This document shows, piece by piece, positions 27,495 through 36,037 of a stretch of DNA of 64,000 bases. The notes under the pieces are model-generated. The model had not been told where the DNA came from. It ran no database searches and saw only the letters and a list, made by a program, of their open reading frames with translations. Every line of letters starts with the position of its first letter. Position 1 is the stretch's first letter. Location: positions 8,486-72,485 of the forward strand of contig JASLIL010000018.1 of NCBI GenBank assembly GCA_030152145.1, read 5' to 3'. This DNA comes from Tissierellales bacterium. Its GTDB lineage: Bacteria > Bacillota > Clostridia > Tissierellales > JASKZW01. Both the position numbers and the translations under genes were made by a program.

Positions 27495-28646
27495 ATGTTA
27501 CTTTTAAAAAATGGAAGAATATACACTGGAGAAGGAGATATTATTGAGAGAGGGGACATAGTCTTAGATGGCGGCAAGATAGTGGAAATAGGCCAGGATC
27601 TTTCAGGCCATGAAAGCATAGACCTAGAGGGTAGAAATGTCTATCCAGGATTTATAGAGGCTCATTGCCATCTGGGTATGTGGGAGGAAGGTATGGGCTT
27701 TGAAGGCAGTGATGGCAATGAAATGGTAGACCCTGTTACTCCAGAACTTCGTGCCATAGATGCCATAAACCCTATGGACCAAGGTTTTGAAGATGCCTAC
27801 AAGGCAGGGGTAACAACTGTTGTTACAGGGCCAGGATCAGCCAATGTTATAGGAGGTATGTTTGCAGCCATAAAAACCTTTGGAAAGCGAGTAGACAGTA
27901 TGATTCTTAAGGAGCCAGTAGCCATGAAGATAGCCTTTGGTGAAAATCCTAAAAGGGTATATATGGACCAGAAAAAATCGCCTATAACTAGAATGGCCAA
28001 TGCATCAATTCTAAGGGAGAATCTTTTTAAGGCTAGGATCTATGCAGACAAGAAAAAAGCAGCTGGGGGAGATCTGGAAAAATATCCAGAATTTAATATG
28101 AAGATGGAGGCCCTAGAAAAGGTAATAAACAAGGAAATACCTCTTAAGGCCCATGCCCACAGAGCAGATGATATATTTACAGCTCTTAGGATAGCCAAGG
28201 AGTTTGACCTTGACATAAGCCTAGACCACTGTTCAGAAGGACATCTTATAGTTGATGAGCTGGAAAAAGAGGCCAGGGACTGTATCGTTGGTCCAACCTT
28301 AACAAATAGGTCTAAAATAGAGGTGAGAAATAAGACCTTTAAGACTCCGGCCATACTAAATAAGGCAGGAATAAGAATAGCCATAACAACAGATGCACCA
28401 GTTATCCCCATAGAGTACCTGCCTCTTTGTGCAGGCCTAGCTTCTAGATCAGGCTTAGATGAAATGGAAGCCTTAAAGGCCATAACCATAAATCCAGCAG
28501 AAATTGTAGGTATATCAGAAAGAGTGGGTAGTATTAAGGTAGGTAAGGATGGAGACCTGGTAGTTTATGATGGAAATCCACTAAAGGACATAGATAGTAG
28601 GGTTTTTATGACTATAATAGATGGAAATATAGTTTATAGAAATTAA
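27495..28646 (+). CDS. Amidohydrolase, imidazolonepropionase-like
   Basis: 383 aa metal-dependent hydrolase with a complete site: HCH in GFIEAHCHLGM, His residues in KAHAHRAD, His in LDHCSEGH and Asp in ITTDAPVIP. It is a paralogue of the enzyme at 10334-11476; both share the order PEF...KEIPLK.H, IAKEFDLD.SLDH and ITTDAP. It is flanked by tex and an AcoX/NAD-kinase-like gene, only 13 nt away, so the two are probably expressed together. Substrate unknown. Confidence 0.9.
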   Translation: MLLLKNGRIYTGEGDIIERGDIVLDGGKIVEIGQDLSGHESIDLEGRNVYPGFIEAHCHLGMWEEGMGFEGSDGNEMVDPVTPELRAIDAINPMDQGFEDAYKAGVTTVVTGPGSANVIGGMFAAIKTFGKRVDSMILKEPVAMKIAFGENPKRVYMDQKKSPITRMANASILRENLFKARIYADKKKAAGGDLEKYPEFNMKMEALEKVINKEIPLKAHAHRADDIFTALRIAKEFDLDISLDHCSEGHLIVDELEKEARDCIVGPTLTNRSKIEVRNKTFKTPAILNKAGIRIAITTDAPVIPIEYLPLCAGLASRSGLDEMEALKAITINPAEIVGISERVGSIKVGKDGDLVVYDGNPLKDIDSRVFMTIIDGNIVYRN

Positions 28647-28659
28647 AGGAGTGATAGAT

Positions 28660-29772
28660 TTGAGACTAGGACTTGTAGTAAACCCAATAGCAGGTATGGG
28701 TGGTAGAGTAGGCCTAAAGGGAACAGATGGCCAGGAAATTTTAGAAAAGGCCAGAAAATTAGGAGCCAAGGAAGAGGCACCTTTAAAGGCCAGAAGAGCC
28801 TTGGAGCCTCTTTTAGAAATAAAGGATCAACTGACCATAGTAGCAGCTGCTGGAGATATGGGAGAGAAAGAGGCAGCAGACCTGGGTTTTAAGCTTGAAG
28901 TAGTTGGAGATCCTAAGGATAGAACTACAATGGAGGATACTATAGCCATAGCCAAAGATATAGCCAGCAGGGACATAGATCTTTTAATGTTTGCTGGTGG
29001 TGATGGTACTGCTAGAAATATCTATACAGCTGTTGGAGAGTCTATAGCTGTTATTGGAATACCAGCAGGAGTTAAAATTCACTCTGGAGTTTTTGCTAAT
29101 CATCCAAAGGCTGCTGGAGAAGTGGCCCTACAGTTTTTAAGGGGAGATGCTATAGACTTAAAGTCCAAGGAGGTTATGGACATAGATGAAGAAAAATTTA
29201 GGGATGGTCAGGTAATGGCTAGACTTTTTGGCTATATGAACACACCTTTTATTCCCCAGCTAGTACAGACTCAAAAAGCTGGTAGCATAGAGGGAGAAGA
29301 AGCATCAATAGAAGGAATTAGCTACAGGATAGTTGATGATATGAAGGAAGATACCTACTATATAGTTGGATCTGGTACAACAACTAGGCCTATAATGGAA
29401 AAGCTAGGTCTTGATAATACGCTTTTAGGTGTAGATATAGTAAAGAACAAGCAGTTGGTAAAAAAAGACTGTAATGAAGAAGATATTTTAAGTATTATAG
29501 GAGACAATAAGGCCAAGATTATAGTAACAGTTATAGGTGGTCAAGGCTATCTATTTGGTCGTGGTAACCAGCAGTTAAGTAAAAGAGTGGTTGAAAAAGT
29601 GGGCAAGGAAAATATAATCATAGTGGCAAGTAAGAGGAAGCTTTTAGAGCTAGCCAAAAAGCCTCTATTAGTAGACTTTGGAGACCCAGATTTCAATGAG
29701 AACTTTAGCGGCTTTATGATGGTAAGAACCTCCTATACAGATGAGGCAGTTTATAAGGTAAAAGGAGTTTAA
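28660..29772 (+). CDS. ATP-NAD kinase-like protein (AcoX/COG3199 family)
   Basis: 370 aa. The diacylglycerol/NAD-kinase-type nucleotide motif is clear: LLMFAGGDGTARNI, then IGIPAGVKIHSGVFAN, and at the start VVNPIAGMGGRVGLKG. Members occur in acetoin operons as AcoX and are annotated as predicted NAD or polyphosphate kinases; biochemical function is not settled. I chose TTG at 28660 because AAAGGAG lies 9 nt before it; the in-frame GTG at 28651 directly touches that site. No acetoin genes are near; its close partner here is an amidohydrolase. Confidence 0.85.
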   Translation: MRLGLVVNPIAGMGGRVGLKGTDGQEILEKARKLGAKEEAPLKARRALEPLLEIKDQLTIVAAAGDMGEKEAADLGFKLEVVGDPKDRTTMEDTIAIAKDIASRDIDLLMFAGGDGTARNIYTAVGESIAVIGIPAGVKIHSGVFANHPKAAGEVALQFLRGDAIDLKSKEVMDIDEEKFRDGQVMARLFGYMNTPFIPQLVQTQKAGSIEGEEASIEGISYRIVDDMKEDTYYIVGSGTTTRPIMEKLGLDNTLLGVDIVKNKQLVKKDCNEEDILSIIGDNKAKIIVTVIGGQGYLFGRGNQQLSKRVVEKVGKENIIIVASKRKLLELAKKPLLVDFGDPDFNENFSGFMMVRTSYTDEAVYKVKGV

Positions 29773-29775
29773 GCT

Positions 29776-29803
29776 TTGACAAAAAAGAAAACTATTGTAT
29801 AAT
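29776..29803 (+). promoter_or_regulatory. Promoter of the FMN riboswitch/ribU unit
   Basis: TTGACA (29776-29781) and TATAAT (29798-29803) with a 16-bp spacer, directly before the riboswitch and starting 3 nt after the upstream stop codon. Confidence 0.82.
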
Positions 29804-29824
29804 ATAATTAGAAAATAAATAAGA

Positions 29825-29938
29825 TCTTCAGGGCGAGGTGTAATTCCTCACCGGCAGTAATAGTCTGCGACCCTAGTTATCTAGGTTGAATTGGTGCAAC
29901 TCCAATACCGACAGTTAAAGTCTGGATGAAAGAAGATG
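29825..29938 (+). ncRNA. FMN riboswitch (RFN element)
   Basis: The conserved core is present: AGGGCGAGGTGTAATTCC, CTCACCGGCAGTAAT, CTGCGACCC, CCGACAGTTAAAGTCTGGAT, and the closing P1 strands CTTC (about 29827) and GAAG (about 29932). It precedes the riboflavin transporter gene and is followed by a hairpin, so excess FMN is expected to switch off ribU. Confidence 0.96.
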
Positions 29939-29958
29939 GAATAAGCTTTATTTACCAC

Positions 29959-29990
29959 GCCCCGAGTATTTTTATACTTGGGGCTTAATT
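29959..29990 (+). terminator. Expression-platform terminator of the FMN riboswitch
   Basis: GCCCCGAGTAT and ATACTTGGGGC form an 11-bp stem (one G-T pair), with TTAATTATTT after it. Anti-terminator pairing with the aptamer is expected but not worked out here. Confidence 0.75.
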
Positions 29991-30031
29991 ATTTCTAAAT
30001 CCCTGAAGAAATAATTAATTGGAGGGTTTTT

Positions 30032-30637
30032 ATGTATACTTTAAGAAAGGAAGATTTCACAACCAGAACTATGGTAAAGATTTCAGTCCTTGCAGTAATA
30101 GCTTTTATACTTATGTTGGTTGACTTTCCACTATGGTTTGCACCACCATTTCTAAAATTTGACATATCTGACCTACCAGCACTTCTAGGATCCTTTGCTA
30201 TGGGACCGATGGCTGGAGTAATAGTACAGTTTATGAAAAACATTTTAAAGCTAGTAGTAAGTGGTTCAGGTACAGGGGGAGTAGGAGAGCTTTCAAACTT
30301 TGTAGTAGGAAGTATTTTCACCTATACAGCAGGCTATATCTACTACAAGAACAAGACTAAAAAATCAGCAGCCATAGGCCTTACGGTAGGCACCCTGGTT
30401 ATGACAGTAGTAATATCAATAGTTAACTATGTATTTATGATACCTTTTTATGCCAAAGTCTTTGGTATGCCCCTAAACAGCATTGTGGAAATGGGTATGA
30501 AGGTTAATAGGTATGTAACTGATTTTAAGTCACTGATAGTTTTTGCAGTTTTTCCCTTTAATCTGCTAAAGGGAATTATAGTAAGTATTATAACCATGCT
30601 AATATATAAAAGAGTTTCACCTATTTTACATGATTAA
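30032..30637 (+). CDS. ribU: Riboflavin transporter, ECF S component RibU
   Basis: 201 aa membrane protein with about six hydrophobic segments, the substrate-specific subunit that works with the shared ECF ATPases and EcfT. Recognised from TRTMVKISVLAVIAFILM, the KFDISDLPALLGSFAMGPMAG loop and the following VQFMKNILKLVV. The upstream FMN riboswitch supports the riboflavin assignment. The ECF module genes are not in this window. ATTGGAGGG precedes ATG and a strong terminator follows. Confidence 0.94.
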   Translation: MYTLRKEDFTTRTMVKISVLAVIAFILMLVDFPLWFAPPFLKFDISDLPALLGSFAMGPMAGVIVQFMKNILKLVVSGSGTGGVGELSNFVVGSIFTYTAGYIYYKNKTKKSAAIGLTVGTLVMTVVISIVNYVFMIPFYAKVFGMPLNSIVEMGMKVNRYVTDFKSLIVFAVFPFNLLKGIIVSIITMLIYKRVSPILHD

Positions 30638-30638
30638 T

Positions 30639-30674
30639 AAAAGGCTGCCTTCTAATATGAGGCAGCCTTTTTTA
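30639..30674 (+). terminator. Terminator after ribU
   Basis: AAAAGGCTGCCT and AGGCAGCCTTTT form a 12-bp stem with a 9-nt loop, running into a T-run. Confidence 0.92.
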
Positions 30675-30712
30675 TTATTCTAAATTTTAAGTTTTCCCTA
30701 TAGATAGATTAA

Positions 30713-30741
30713 TTGTAGAACTAGAAATGAAGTGATATAAT
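30713..30741 (+). promoter_or_regulatory. Promoter of the tsaE-tsaB-rimI-tsaD operon
   Basis: TTGTAG (30713-30718) and TATAAT (30736-30741) are 17 bp apart, with an extended -10 TG at 30733-30734. Confidence 0.72.
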
Positions 30742-30770
30742 GAAGAAAGAATATTAGAGAGGTTGATAGG

Positions 30771-31229
30771 ATGTACGAGATTTTTATAGATAACTTAGAT
30801 GAAATGGAGAAATTTGGTCTTAGATTTGGTAGACTCCTAAGGTCGGGAGATATTGTTTCTATGAATGGAGACCTAGGCACAGGCAAGACTACCCTTACTA
30901 AGTCTATAGGCCTAGGCCTGGATGTAGAAGACTATATAACCAGTCCTACCTTTGCCCTTATAAATGTATATGATGGTAGATTCCCAGTCTATCACTTTGA
31001 TGTCTATAGACTTGAGAATATAGAGAGTCTAGATGATCTGGGTTTTGATGAGTATTTTTATTCAGCTGGAGTTAGCCTTATAGAGTGGGGAGATATGATT
31101 GAAGAATTTCTTCCCAGTGAAAGAATTAATCTATCTATAGAAAAGGGCCAGGATTTGGATACTAGAATAATTAGGGTCTTTGGAGATTCAAAAAGAGCAA
31201 GAGAAATAGTTAAGGAGTTGAAGGGATAA
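30771..31229 (+). CDS. tsaE: tRNA threonylcarbamoyladenosine biosynthesis ATPase TsaE
   Basis: 152 aa P-loop ATPase needed, with TsaB and TsaD, to make the universal t6A37 modification of ANN-decoding tRNAs. Walker A GDLGTGKTTL, then the conserved SPTFALINVYDG and HFDVYRLE segments and IEWGD. The stop codon shares one base with the tsaB start (TAATG). Confidence 0.96.
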   Translation: MYEIFIDNLDEMEKFGLRFGRLLRSGDIVSMNGDLGTGKTTLTKSIGLGLDVEDYITSPTFALINVYDGRFPVYHFDVYRLENIESLDDLGFDEYFYSAGVSLIEWGDMIEEFLPSERINLSIEKGQDLDTRIIRVFGDSKRAREIVKELKG

Positions 31230-31921
31230 TGAAGATACTAGGTATAGATACTTCTACTATGGCCTCTAGTTGTGCCTTGGTGGAAGATGGTAGTTTGGTA
31301 GGAGAGGTTTTTTACAAGCAGGATATGAGCCATTCTGAAAATTTAATCCCTATGATAAATACAGTACTAAGGGCTACAGGAAATACTATAGAGGATATAG
31401 ATCTTTTTGCTGTTGCCAATGGTCCAGGTTCCTACACTGGCCTTAGGATAGGCTTGGCTACTATGAAGGCTTTTAGCCATAGCCTTAAGAAACCTATTGT
31501 TTCTGTTTCCACCTTAGAGGCCTTGGCTTTCAATGGATATGGGGCAGAGATAATAGTTCCTATGATAGATGCCAGAAGAGATAGGGTCTATGCTGGGGTT
31601 TTTAAGTCAGGAGAGGATGGCTTAGAGACTGTATTGGAGGAAGAAATTTATGAGGTGGAGAGCCTATGTGATTTCTTAAAGCCTTATTCCAGGGTTTTAT
31701 TCCTGGGTAATGGATATTCAGCCTATAGGGAAGTATTTGATGAAAGACTTGATAACTTTTACCTGGCTTCATTGGCTAGCCTTGATTGCAGGGCTAGTTC
31801 GATAGCCTTCTTGGCAGAGGCCTACCATAGGTCTGGCCTAAGTGAGGATTACTTTAGTTTAGCTCCTAGGTATTTTAGGGAAACCCAGGCTCAAAGAGAG
31901 CTTAGAAAGAAGGAAAGGTAA
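31229..31921 (+). CDS. tsaB: tRNA threonylcarbamoyladenosine biosynthesis protein TsaB
   Basis: 230 aa ASKHA-fold protein that partners TsaD in t6A synthesis. Typical markers: ILGIDTSTMASSCALVEDG at the N-terminus, SENLIPMI, the GPGSYTGLRIGLATMKAF loop and the IDARRDRVYAGVF strand. One-base overlaps with tsaE and rimI indicate translational coupling. Confidence 0.96.
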   Translation: MKILGIDTSTMASSCALVEDGSLVGEVFYKQDMSHSENLIPMINTVLRATGNTIEDIDLFAVANGPGSYTGLRIGLATMKAFSHSLKKPIVSVSTLEALAFNGYGAEIIVPMIDARRDRVYAGVFKSGEDGLETVLEEEIYEVESLCDFLKPYSRVLFLGNGYSAYREVFDERLDNFYLASLASLDCRASSIAFLAEAYHRSGLSEDYFSLAPRYFRETQAQRELRKKER

Positions 31922-32379
31922 TGGATCTTGTAATTAGGAGGATGGAGGAAAGAGATATAGACTCTGTAGTCCATATAGAAAATAGGGTCTATAATACTCC
32001 TTGGTCCAGAAGGTCTTTTGAAATGGAAGTTTCAGAAAATAAGTTGGCCAGGTACTTTGTGGCAGAATTAGATAATAGGCTAGTGGCCTATGCAGGTATT
32101 TGGCTTATTGTAGGAGAGGTTCATATTACTAATATAGCTGTAGATCCAGACTATAGGGGAAGGGGAATATCAAATTATCTGATGGAGAGAATGATAGATG
32201 AGGCGAGATCTATGAATTGCTTTGCCATGACCCTAGAAGTTAGAGTAGGAAATTTTACAGCTCAAAATCTATATAAGAAGTATGGTTTTAAAGAGGCTGG
32301 TATAAGACCAAAGTACTATGCAGATAGTGGTGAAGATGCTATTATTATGTGGAAGAACTTTGAGGATGAGGTGGAATAA
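31921..32379 (+). CDS. rimI: Ribosomal protein S18 N-alanine acetyltransferase RimI
   Basis: 152 aa GNAT-fold enzyme expected to acetylate the N-terminal Ala of ribosomal protein S18. Shows [13 protein letters not shown], the acetyl-CoA loop [18 protein letters not shown] and [18 protein letters not shown]. Location between tsaB and tsaD is the conserved one and supports the specific call. Confidence 0.94.
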   Translation: MDLVIRRMEERDIDSVVHIENRVYNTPWSRRSFEMEVSENKLARYFVAELDNRLVAYAGIWLIVGEVHITNIAVDPDYRGRGISNYLMERMIDEARSMNCFAMTLEVRVGNFTAQNLYKKYGFKEAGIRPKYYADSGEDAIIMWKNFEDEVE

Positions 32380-33392
32380 TGAAGGAAGATATTATAACTC
32401 TTGCTATAGAGTCATCTTGTGATGAGACGTCTGTAGCAGTTTTAAGAAATGGAAGGGATGTTTTAAGTAATATAATCTCTTCTCAGATAGAGATACACAA
32501 GCAGTTTGGAGGAGTAGTTCCTGAGATTGCATCAAGAAAACATATAGAAAATATAAATCCTATAATAGAGGAGGCCTTGATGGAGGCTGGTCTTGGTTTT
32601 GAAGATCTGGACATAGTAGGGGTTACCCATGGACCAGGTCTAATAGGAGCACTTTTAGTTGGCCTGTCTTCAGCTAAGGCCATATCCTATGCCCTGGATA
32701 TACCCTTAGTAGGCGTAAATCATATAGAGGGTCATGTCTGTGCTAACTATATAGAGCATAAGGATTTGAAACCACCCTTTATATCACTTATAGTATCTGG
32801 GGGACATACCTATTTAGTAGAGGTAAAGGACTACACAGACTATGAATTAATAGGCAGGACCCGTGATGATGCAGCAGGAGAGGTCTTTGATAAGGTGGCT
32901 CGTGCTATAGGTTTAGCCTATCCAGGTGGACCTATGATTGACAAGTTGGCTAAAAAGGGCAATAAGGATGCCATAGATTTTCCAAGGGTAATGCTTGATG
33001 AAGACAGCTATGACTTTAGCTTTAGTGGCCTAAAGACTTCTGTCTTAAATTATTTAAACAAGATGAGGCAAAATGGAGAGGATATAGTTGTAGAGGATGT
33101 GGCTGCTTCTTTCCAGGCGGCAGTTATAGAGGTTTTGGTTAAGAAGGCTATAAGATTGGCCAAGGAAAAGAAGCTTGATAAGATCGTTGTATCAGGTGGG
33201 GTAGCAGCAAATAGTGGTCTTAGAAATCTTCTAGAAGCTGAAGCCAAGAAGGAGGCTATAGAGGTTTATTATCCATCTATAGTTTTATGTACTGATAATG
33301 CAGCTATGATAGGTTCTAGTGCCTACTACAATTATAGGGCAGGTAAAACTTCAAACTATAATTTAAGAGCCGTACCGAATTTGGGCTTATAG
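32379..33392 (+). CDS. tsaD: tRNA N6-adenosine threonylcarbamoyltransferase TsaD
   Basis: 337 aa iron-dependent transferase that moves the threonylcarbamoyl group to A37 of tRNA. Metal ligands appear as HIEGHVCAN (His-x3-His) and in the C-terminal STDNAAM-type motif, here CTDNAAMIG. Other markers: [39 protein letters not shown] and [10 protein letters not shown]. Last gene of the four-gene operon, ending in a terminator. Confidence 0.97.
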   Translation: MKEDIITLAIESSCDETSVAVLRNGRDVLSNIISSQIEIHKQFGGVVPEIASRKHIENINPIIEEALMEAGLGFEDLDIVGVTHGPGLIGALLVGLSSAKAISYALDIPLVGVNHIEGHVCANYIEHKDLKPPFISLIVSGGHTYLVEVKDYTDYELIGRTRDDAAGEVFDKVARAIGLAYPGGPMIDKLAKKGNKDAIDFPRVMLDEDSYDFSFSGLKTSVLNYLNKMRQNGEDIVVEDVAASFQAAVIEVLVKKAIRLAKEKKLDKIVVSGGVAANSGLRNLLEAEAKKEAIEVYYPSIVLCTDNAAMIGSSAYYNYRAGKTSNYNLRAVPNLGL

Positions 33393-33416
33393 AGTGGGAA
33401 ACCACTCTATTTTTTT
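33389..33416 (+). terminator. Terminator after tsaD (GAAA tetraloop)
   Basis: ATAGAGTGG and CCACTCTAT pair around a GAAA tetraloop, followed by a run of T; the tsaD stop is inside the left arm. Confidence 0.93.
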
Positions 33417-33421
33417 ATAAA

Positions 33422-33445
33422 AAAATAGGCCCTAGGGCCTATTTT
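33422..33445 (-). terminator. Bidirectional terminator, mainly for the minus-strand PepSY gene
   Basis: AAAATAGGCCC and GGGCCTATTTT flank TA in a near-perfect palindrome. On the minus strand it is followed by a T-run, and it lies 44 bp past the PepSY gene stop. Confidence 0.8.
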
Positions 33446-33488
33446 AAAATATAACTTTTTAAAAGACATTAAATATATTATAAGTACA

Positions 33489-33797
33489 TTATTTTTGATC
33501 GGAACTAACTACTTCACCAGTAGCTTCATTTACGTCTACAAAATAAGTAATTCCTTCTTTTTGGAATTTAGTTTGATAAACCTTCTCTCCATTAACAGTA
33601 GCCTTTTCTAGCTTAATGAAAAGTACATCATCTGGAGTGAAATCGAATTCCTTAGCAGCTATTTCTCTAGCTTCATCTAGGGAAATTTTTTGACCTGAAT
33701 CACTGCTGCCTCCACCTTTGTTGCCTCCGCCGCCACATCCTACTAGAGTCATAGCTAGTGACAATACTAGAATGGTAATAAGTAAACGCTTTTTCAT
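33489..33797 (-). CDS. Small PepSY-domain lipoprotein
   Basis: 102 aa from the ATG at 33797, which has AAGGAGGG in front; a longer reading from 33839 would bury the signal peptide. The signal ends in lipobox LVGC with Cys at residue 21, followed by a Gly/Ser-rich linker and a single PepSY-like domain (ISLDEAREIAAKEFDF...YFVDVNEATGEVVSS). PepSY proteins are often thought to restrain proteases or sense the cell envelope; nothing specific can be said here. Monocistronic on the minus strand. Confidence 0.85.
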   Translation of the reverse strand: MKKRLLITILVLSLAMTLVGCGGGGNKGGGSSDSGQKISLDEAREIAAKEFDFTPDDVLFIKLEKATVNGEKVYQTKFQKEGITYFVDVNEATGEVVSSDQK

Positions 33798-33906
33798 TAT
33801 AACATCCCTCCTTATATCTATTTTACCACAGAATTGCAAGATTAATCAAAGTTTTTTGAAAATTAACAATATTTTTTTATTGTCTATAAATCAACTCCTA
33901 TAGAAA

Positions 33907-33933
33907 GAGGAATAGGATTTTATCCTATTCCTC
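33907..33933 (-). terminator. Hairpin terminator of the ABC-F gene
   Basis: GAGGAATAGGAT and ATCCTATTCCTC make a 12-bp stem with a 3-nt loop. Its left part as read on the minus strand includes the ABC-F stop codon; the following TTTCT is a weak T-run. Confidence 0.65.
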
Positions 33934-35832
33934 AGTTACTTCTATCCATTCATCGTAAAGCAGATCTAGCTTGGCTTGATTCTCTTCTCTTTTTTGTCCA
34001 ACTTCCAAGACCCTGTCTGGATTTGAATATATATCTTCCTGGCAAAGTAGACTATCATATTCTTCTATGGCCAGTTCAAGCTCTGAAATCTCAGCCTCTA
34101 GTTTCTCCAGGGCCTTTTTCTCCTTCTTAAGCTGGGCCTTTAATTCCTTTTCCTTTTTTCTGTCAAGCTTTATCTGGGTTTTGGTCTTGCCTTCCTCTAA
34201 CTCCACAGGCTTTTCAGCCTCTTTCTTCTTCTTTATATAGTAGTCATAGTTACCTAAAAACTCCTGGCTGCCCTGGGGAGTAAGTTCAATAATCCTATGG
34301 GCTACAGAGTTTAGGAAATACCTGTCATGAGATATAACCAGTAGGGTTCCCTCATAGTCATTTAAGGCATCCTCTAAAATCTCCTTGGAGTCAATGTCCA
34401 GGTGGTTTGTAGGCTCGTCCATTAGAAGAAAGTTAGCATCAGATAGCATCATCTTTAAAAGTGCTAATCTACCACGTTCTCCACCACTTAAATCCTTGAT
34501 TTCCTTAAATATATCATCACCTACAAAGAGAAATTTAGATAAAACACTTCTCAGCTGATAGTGGGTAAAGTGTGGGTTGTCATCCCAGATCTCATCAAGA
34601 ACAGTTTTCTCTACATCTAGATTGGTCTGCTCCTGATCAAAATACCCTATATTAACCTTATGGCCCAGGTGAATTTCTCCACTAGAATTTGGTATCTGAC
34701 CTAGAATCATTTTAAAGAGACTGGTTTTTCCTACTCCGTTTCCACCAATCAAACCTACTTTTTCACCTCTGTAGATATTAAAGCTAGCATTTTCAAAAAG
34801 AGGGCCATCCTCAAAAACTCTTGAAACATCTTCTATGGCTAGAACATCTCTACCAGATTTTACCTTAGGCGTAAATTTAAGTTGGGTTTTCTTGGCTTCT
34901 GTAGGCTCCTCAATACGATCAATCTTATCCAGAAGTTTCTGCCTAGCCTGAGCCTGCTTTATATACCTACTGCCTCCATAATTAGAGAATCTTTCTATGA
35001 TTTCCTTTTGTCTTTCAATCTCCTTCTGCTGGTCAGAAAACTGTTTTTTTAGGACCTCTAGGTCCTTTTTTCTCTGCCTCATATACCTGCTATAATCTGT
35101 GTTATAGATCTTAAGATTAGAGTTTTCAATCAAGAAAATTCTATTTACTACATTGTCAAGAAAGTATCTGTCATGAGATATAATAAGACAGGCACCCTTG
35201 TAGTCATTTAAAAATAACTCCAACCAGTTTATGGCCTCTATGTCTAAGTGGTTGGTAGGCTCATCCAGTAAAAGAATATCAGGCTTTTGTAAAAGAAGTT
35301 TGGCAAGGGATAGACGGGACTTCTGTCCACCACTTAGGATATTAACTTCCTTTGAAAGGTCCTCCTCCTTAAAGCCTAGGCCCTTTAGAGTTCCCTTTAT
35401 TTCTGAATCTATAGCATATCCATTTCTATTGTTAAACTCTTCTGTTACCCTAGAGTATCTATTCATTATATCTTCTAGCTCAGGACTATCTTCCTCCTTA
35501 AAGCTAGAGATCTTAAGTTCTAGTTCCCTTAGTTCTTTTTCCATTTTTAAAAGATCTTCAAAAGCCTCCATGCATTCATCATAGATGGTTTTTTCACTCT
35601 CTATATTGGTATGTTGCTCTAAATATCCGATTTTAAAATCTTTTCTTAAATATAATTCTCCATCTGTTTTAGGCTCTTGTCCAGATATTATATCTAAAAG
35701 AGTAGTTTTTCCAGAGCCATTATTTCCTATAACCCCGATTTTATCTCCACTTTCTACAGTAAAACTTATATCTTTTAAAATATAATCTACAATATATGCC
35801 TTAGACAGATTGCTACTTGAGAGGACTATCAT
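33925..35832 (-). CDS. ABC-F family ATPase (Uup/YdiF-like)
   Basis: 635 aa soluble protein with two ATP-binding cassettes and no membrane segment, a ribosome-associated translation factor class. Cassette 1: GNNGSGKTTLLDI, LSGGQKSRLSLAK, LLLDEPTNHLD. Cassette 2: GGNGVGKTSLFKM, LSGGERGRLALLK, LLMDEPTNHLD. The inter-cassette linker is rich in Lys/Arg/Glu, and a long charged coiled-coil C-terminal domain (about residues 545-635) matches Uup/YdiF rather than the short EttA form. Antibiotic-resistance ABC-F proteins cannot be excluded by eye. Monocistronic, divergent from the collagenase genes. Confidence 0.93.
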   Translation of the reverse strand: MIVLSSSNLSKAYIVDYILKDISFTVESGDKIGVIGNNGSGKTTLLDIISGQEPKTDGELYLRKDFKIGYLEQHTNIESEKTIYDECMEAFEDLLKMEKELRELELKISSFKEEDSPELEDIMNRYSRVTEEFNNRNGYAIDSEIKGTLKGLGFKEEDLSKEVNILSGGQKSRLSLAKLLLQKPDILLLDEPTNHLDIEAINWLELFLNDYKGACLIISHDRYFLDNVVNRIFLIENSNLKIYNTDYSRYMRQRKKDLEVLKKQFSDQQKEIERQKEIIERFSNYGGSRYIKQAQARQKLLDKIDRIEEPTEAKKTQLKFTPKVKSGRDVLAIEDVSRVFEDGPLFENASFNIYRGEKVGLIGGNGVGKTSLFKMILGQIPNSSGEIHLGHKVNIGYFDQEQTNLDVEKTVLDEIWDDNPHFTHYQLRSVLSKFLFVGDDIFKEIKDLSGGERGRLALLKMMLSDANFLLMDEPTNHLDIDSKEILEDALNDYEGTLLVISHDRYFLNSVAHRIIELTPQGSQEFLGNYDYYIKKKKEAEKPVELEEGKTKTQIKLDRKKEKELKAQLKKEKKALEKLEAEISELELAIEEYDSLLCQEDIYSNPDRVLEVGQKREENQAKLDLLYDEWIEVTEE

Positions 35833-36037
35833 ATACTACCTCCTAACCTTGATATAGTTCTATTTTATCAGAGAATAAACTTTCTTAAAAGGACTTTAAG
35901 AGGTCCTAGAAAAATCTTCCTATAAAATACGCCATAAACTTACTTAACTGATATAATATAGGGGAATAATAATTTCAAAATTACTAATAAAAGAAATATT
36001 CAATCAATAGAATATGATTATAGGGGAAGGTGTTGTT

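Noticed and set aside
33422..33445. Palindrome as a DNA uptake or recombination site
   Set aside because: Its position between convergent genes and T-runs on both sides explain it as a bidirectional terminator. Similar CCTAGG-loop hairpins at 43734 and 51387 are also terminators.
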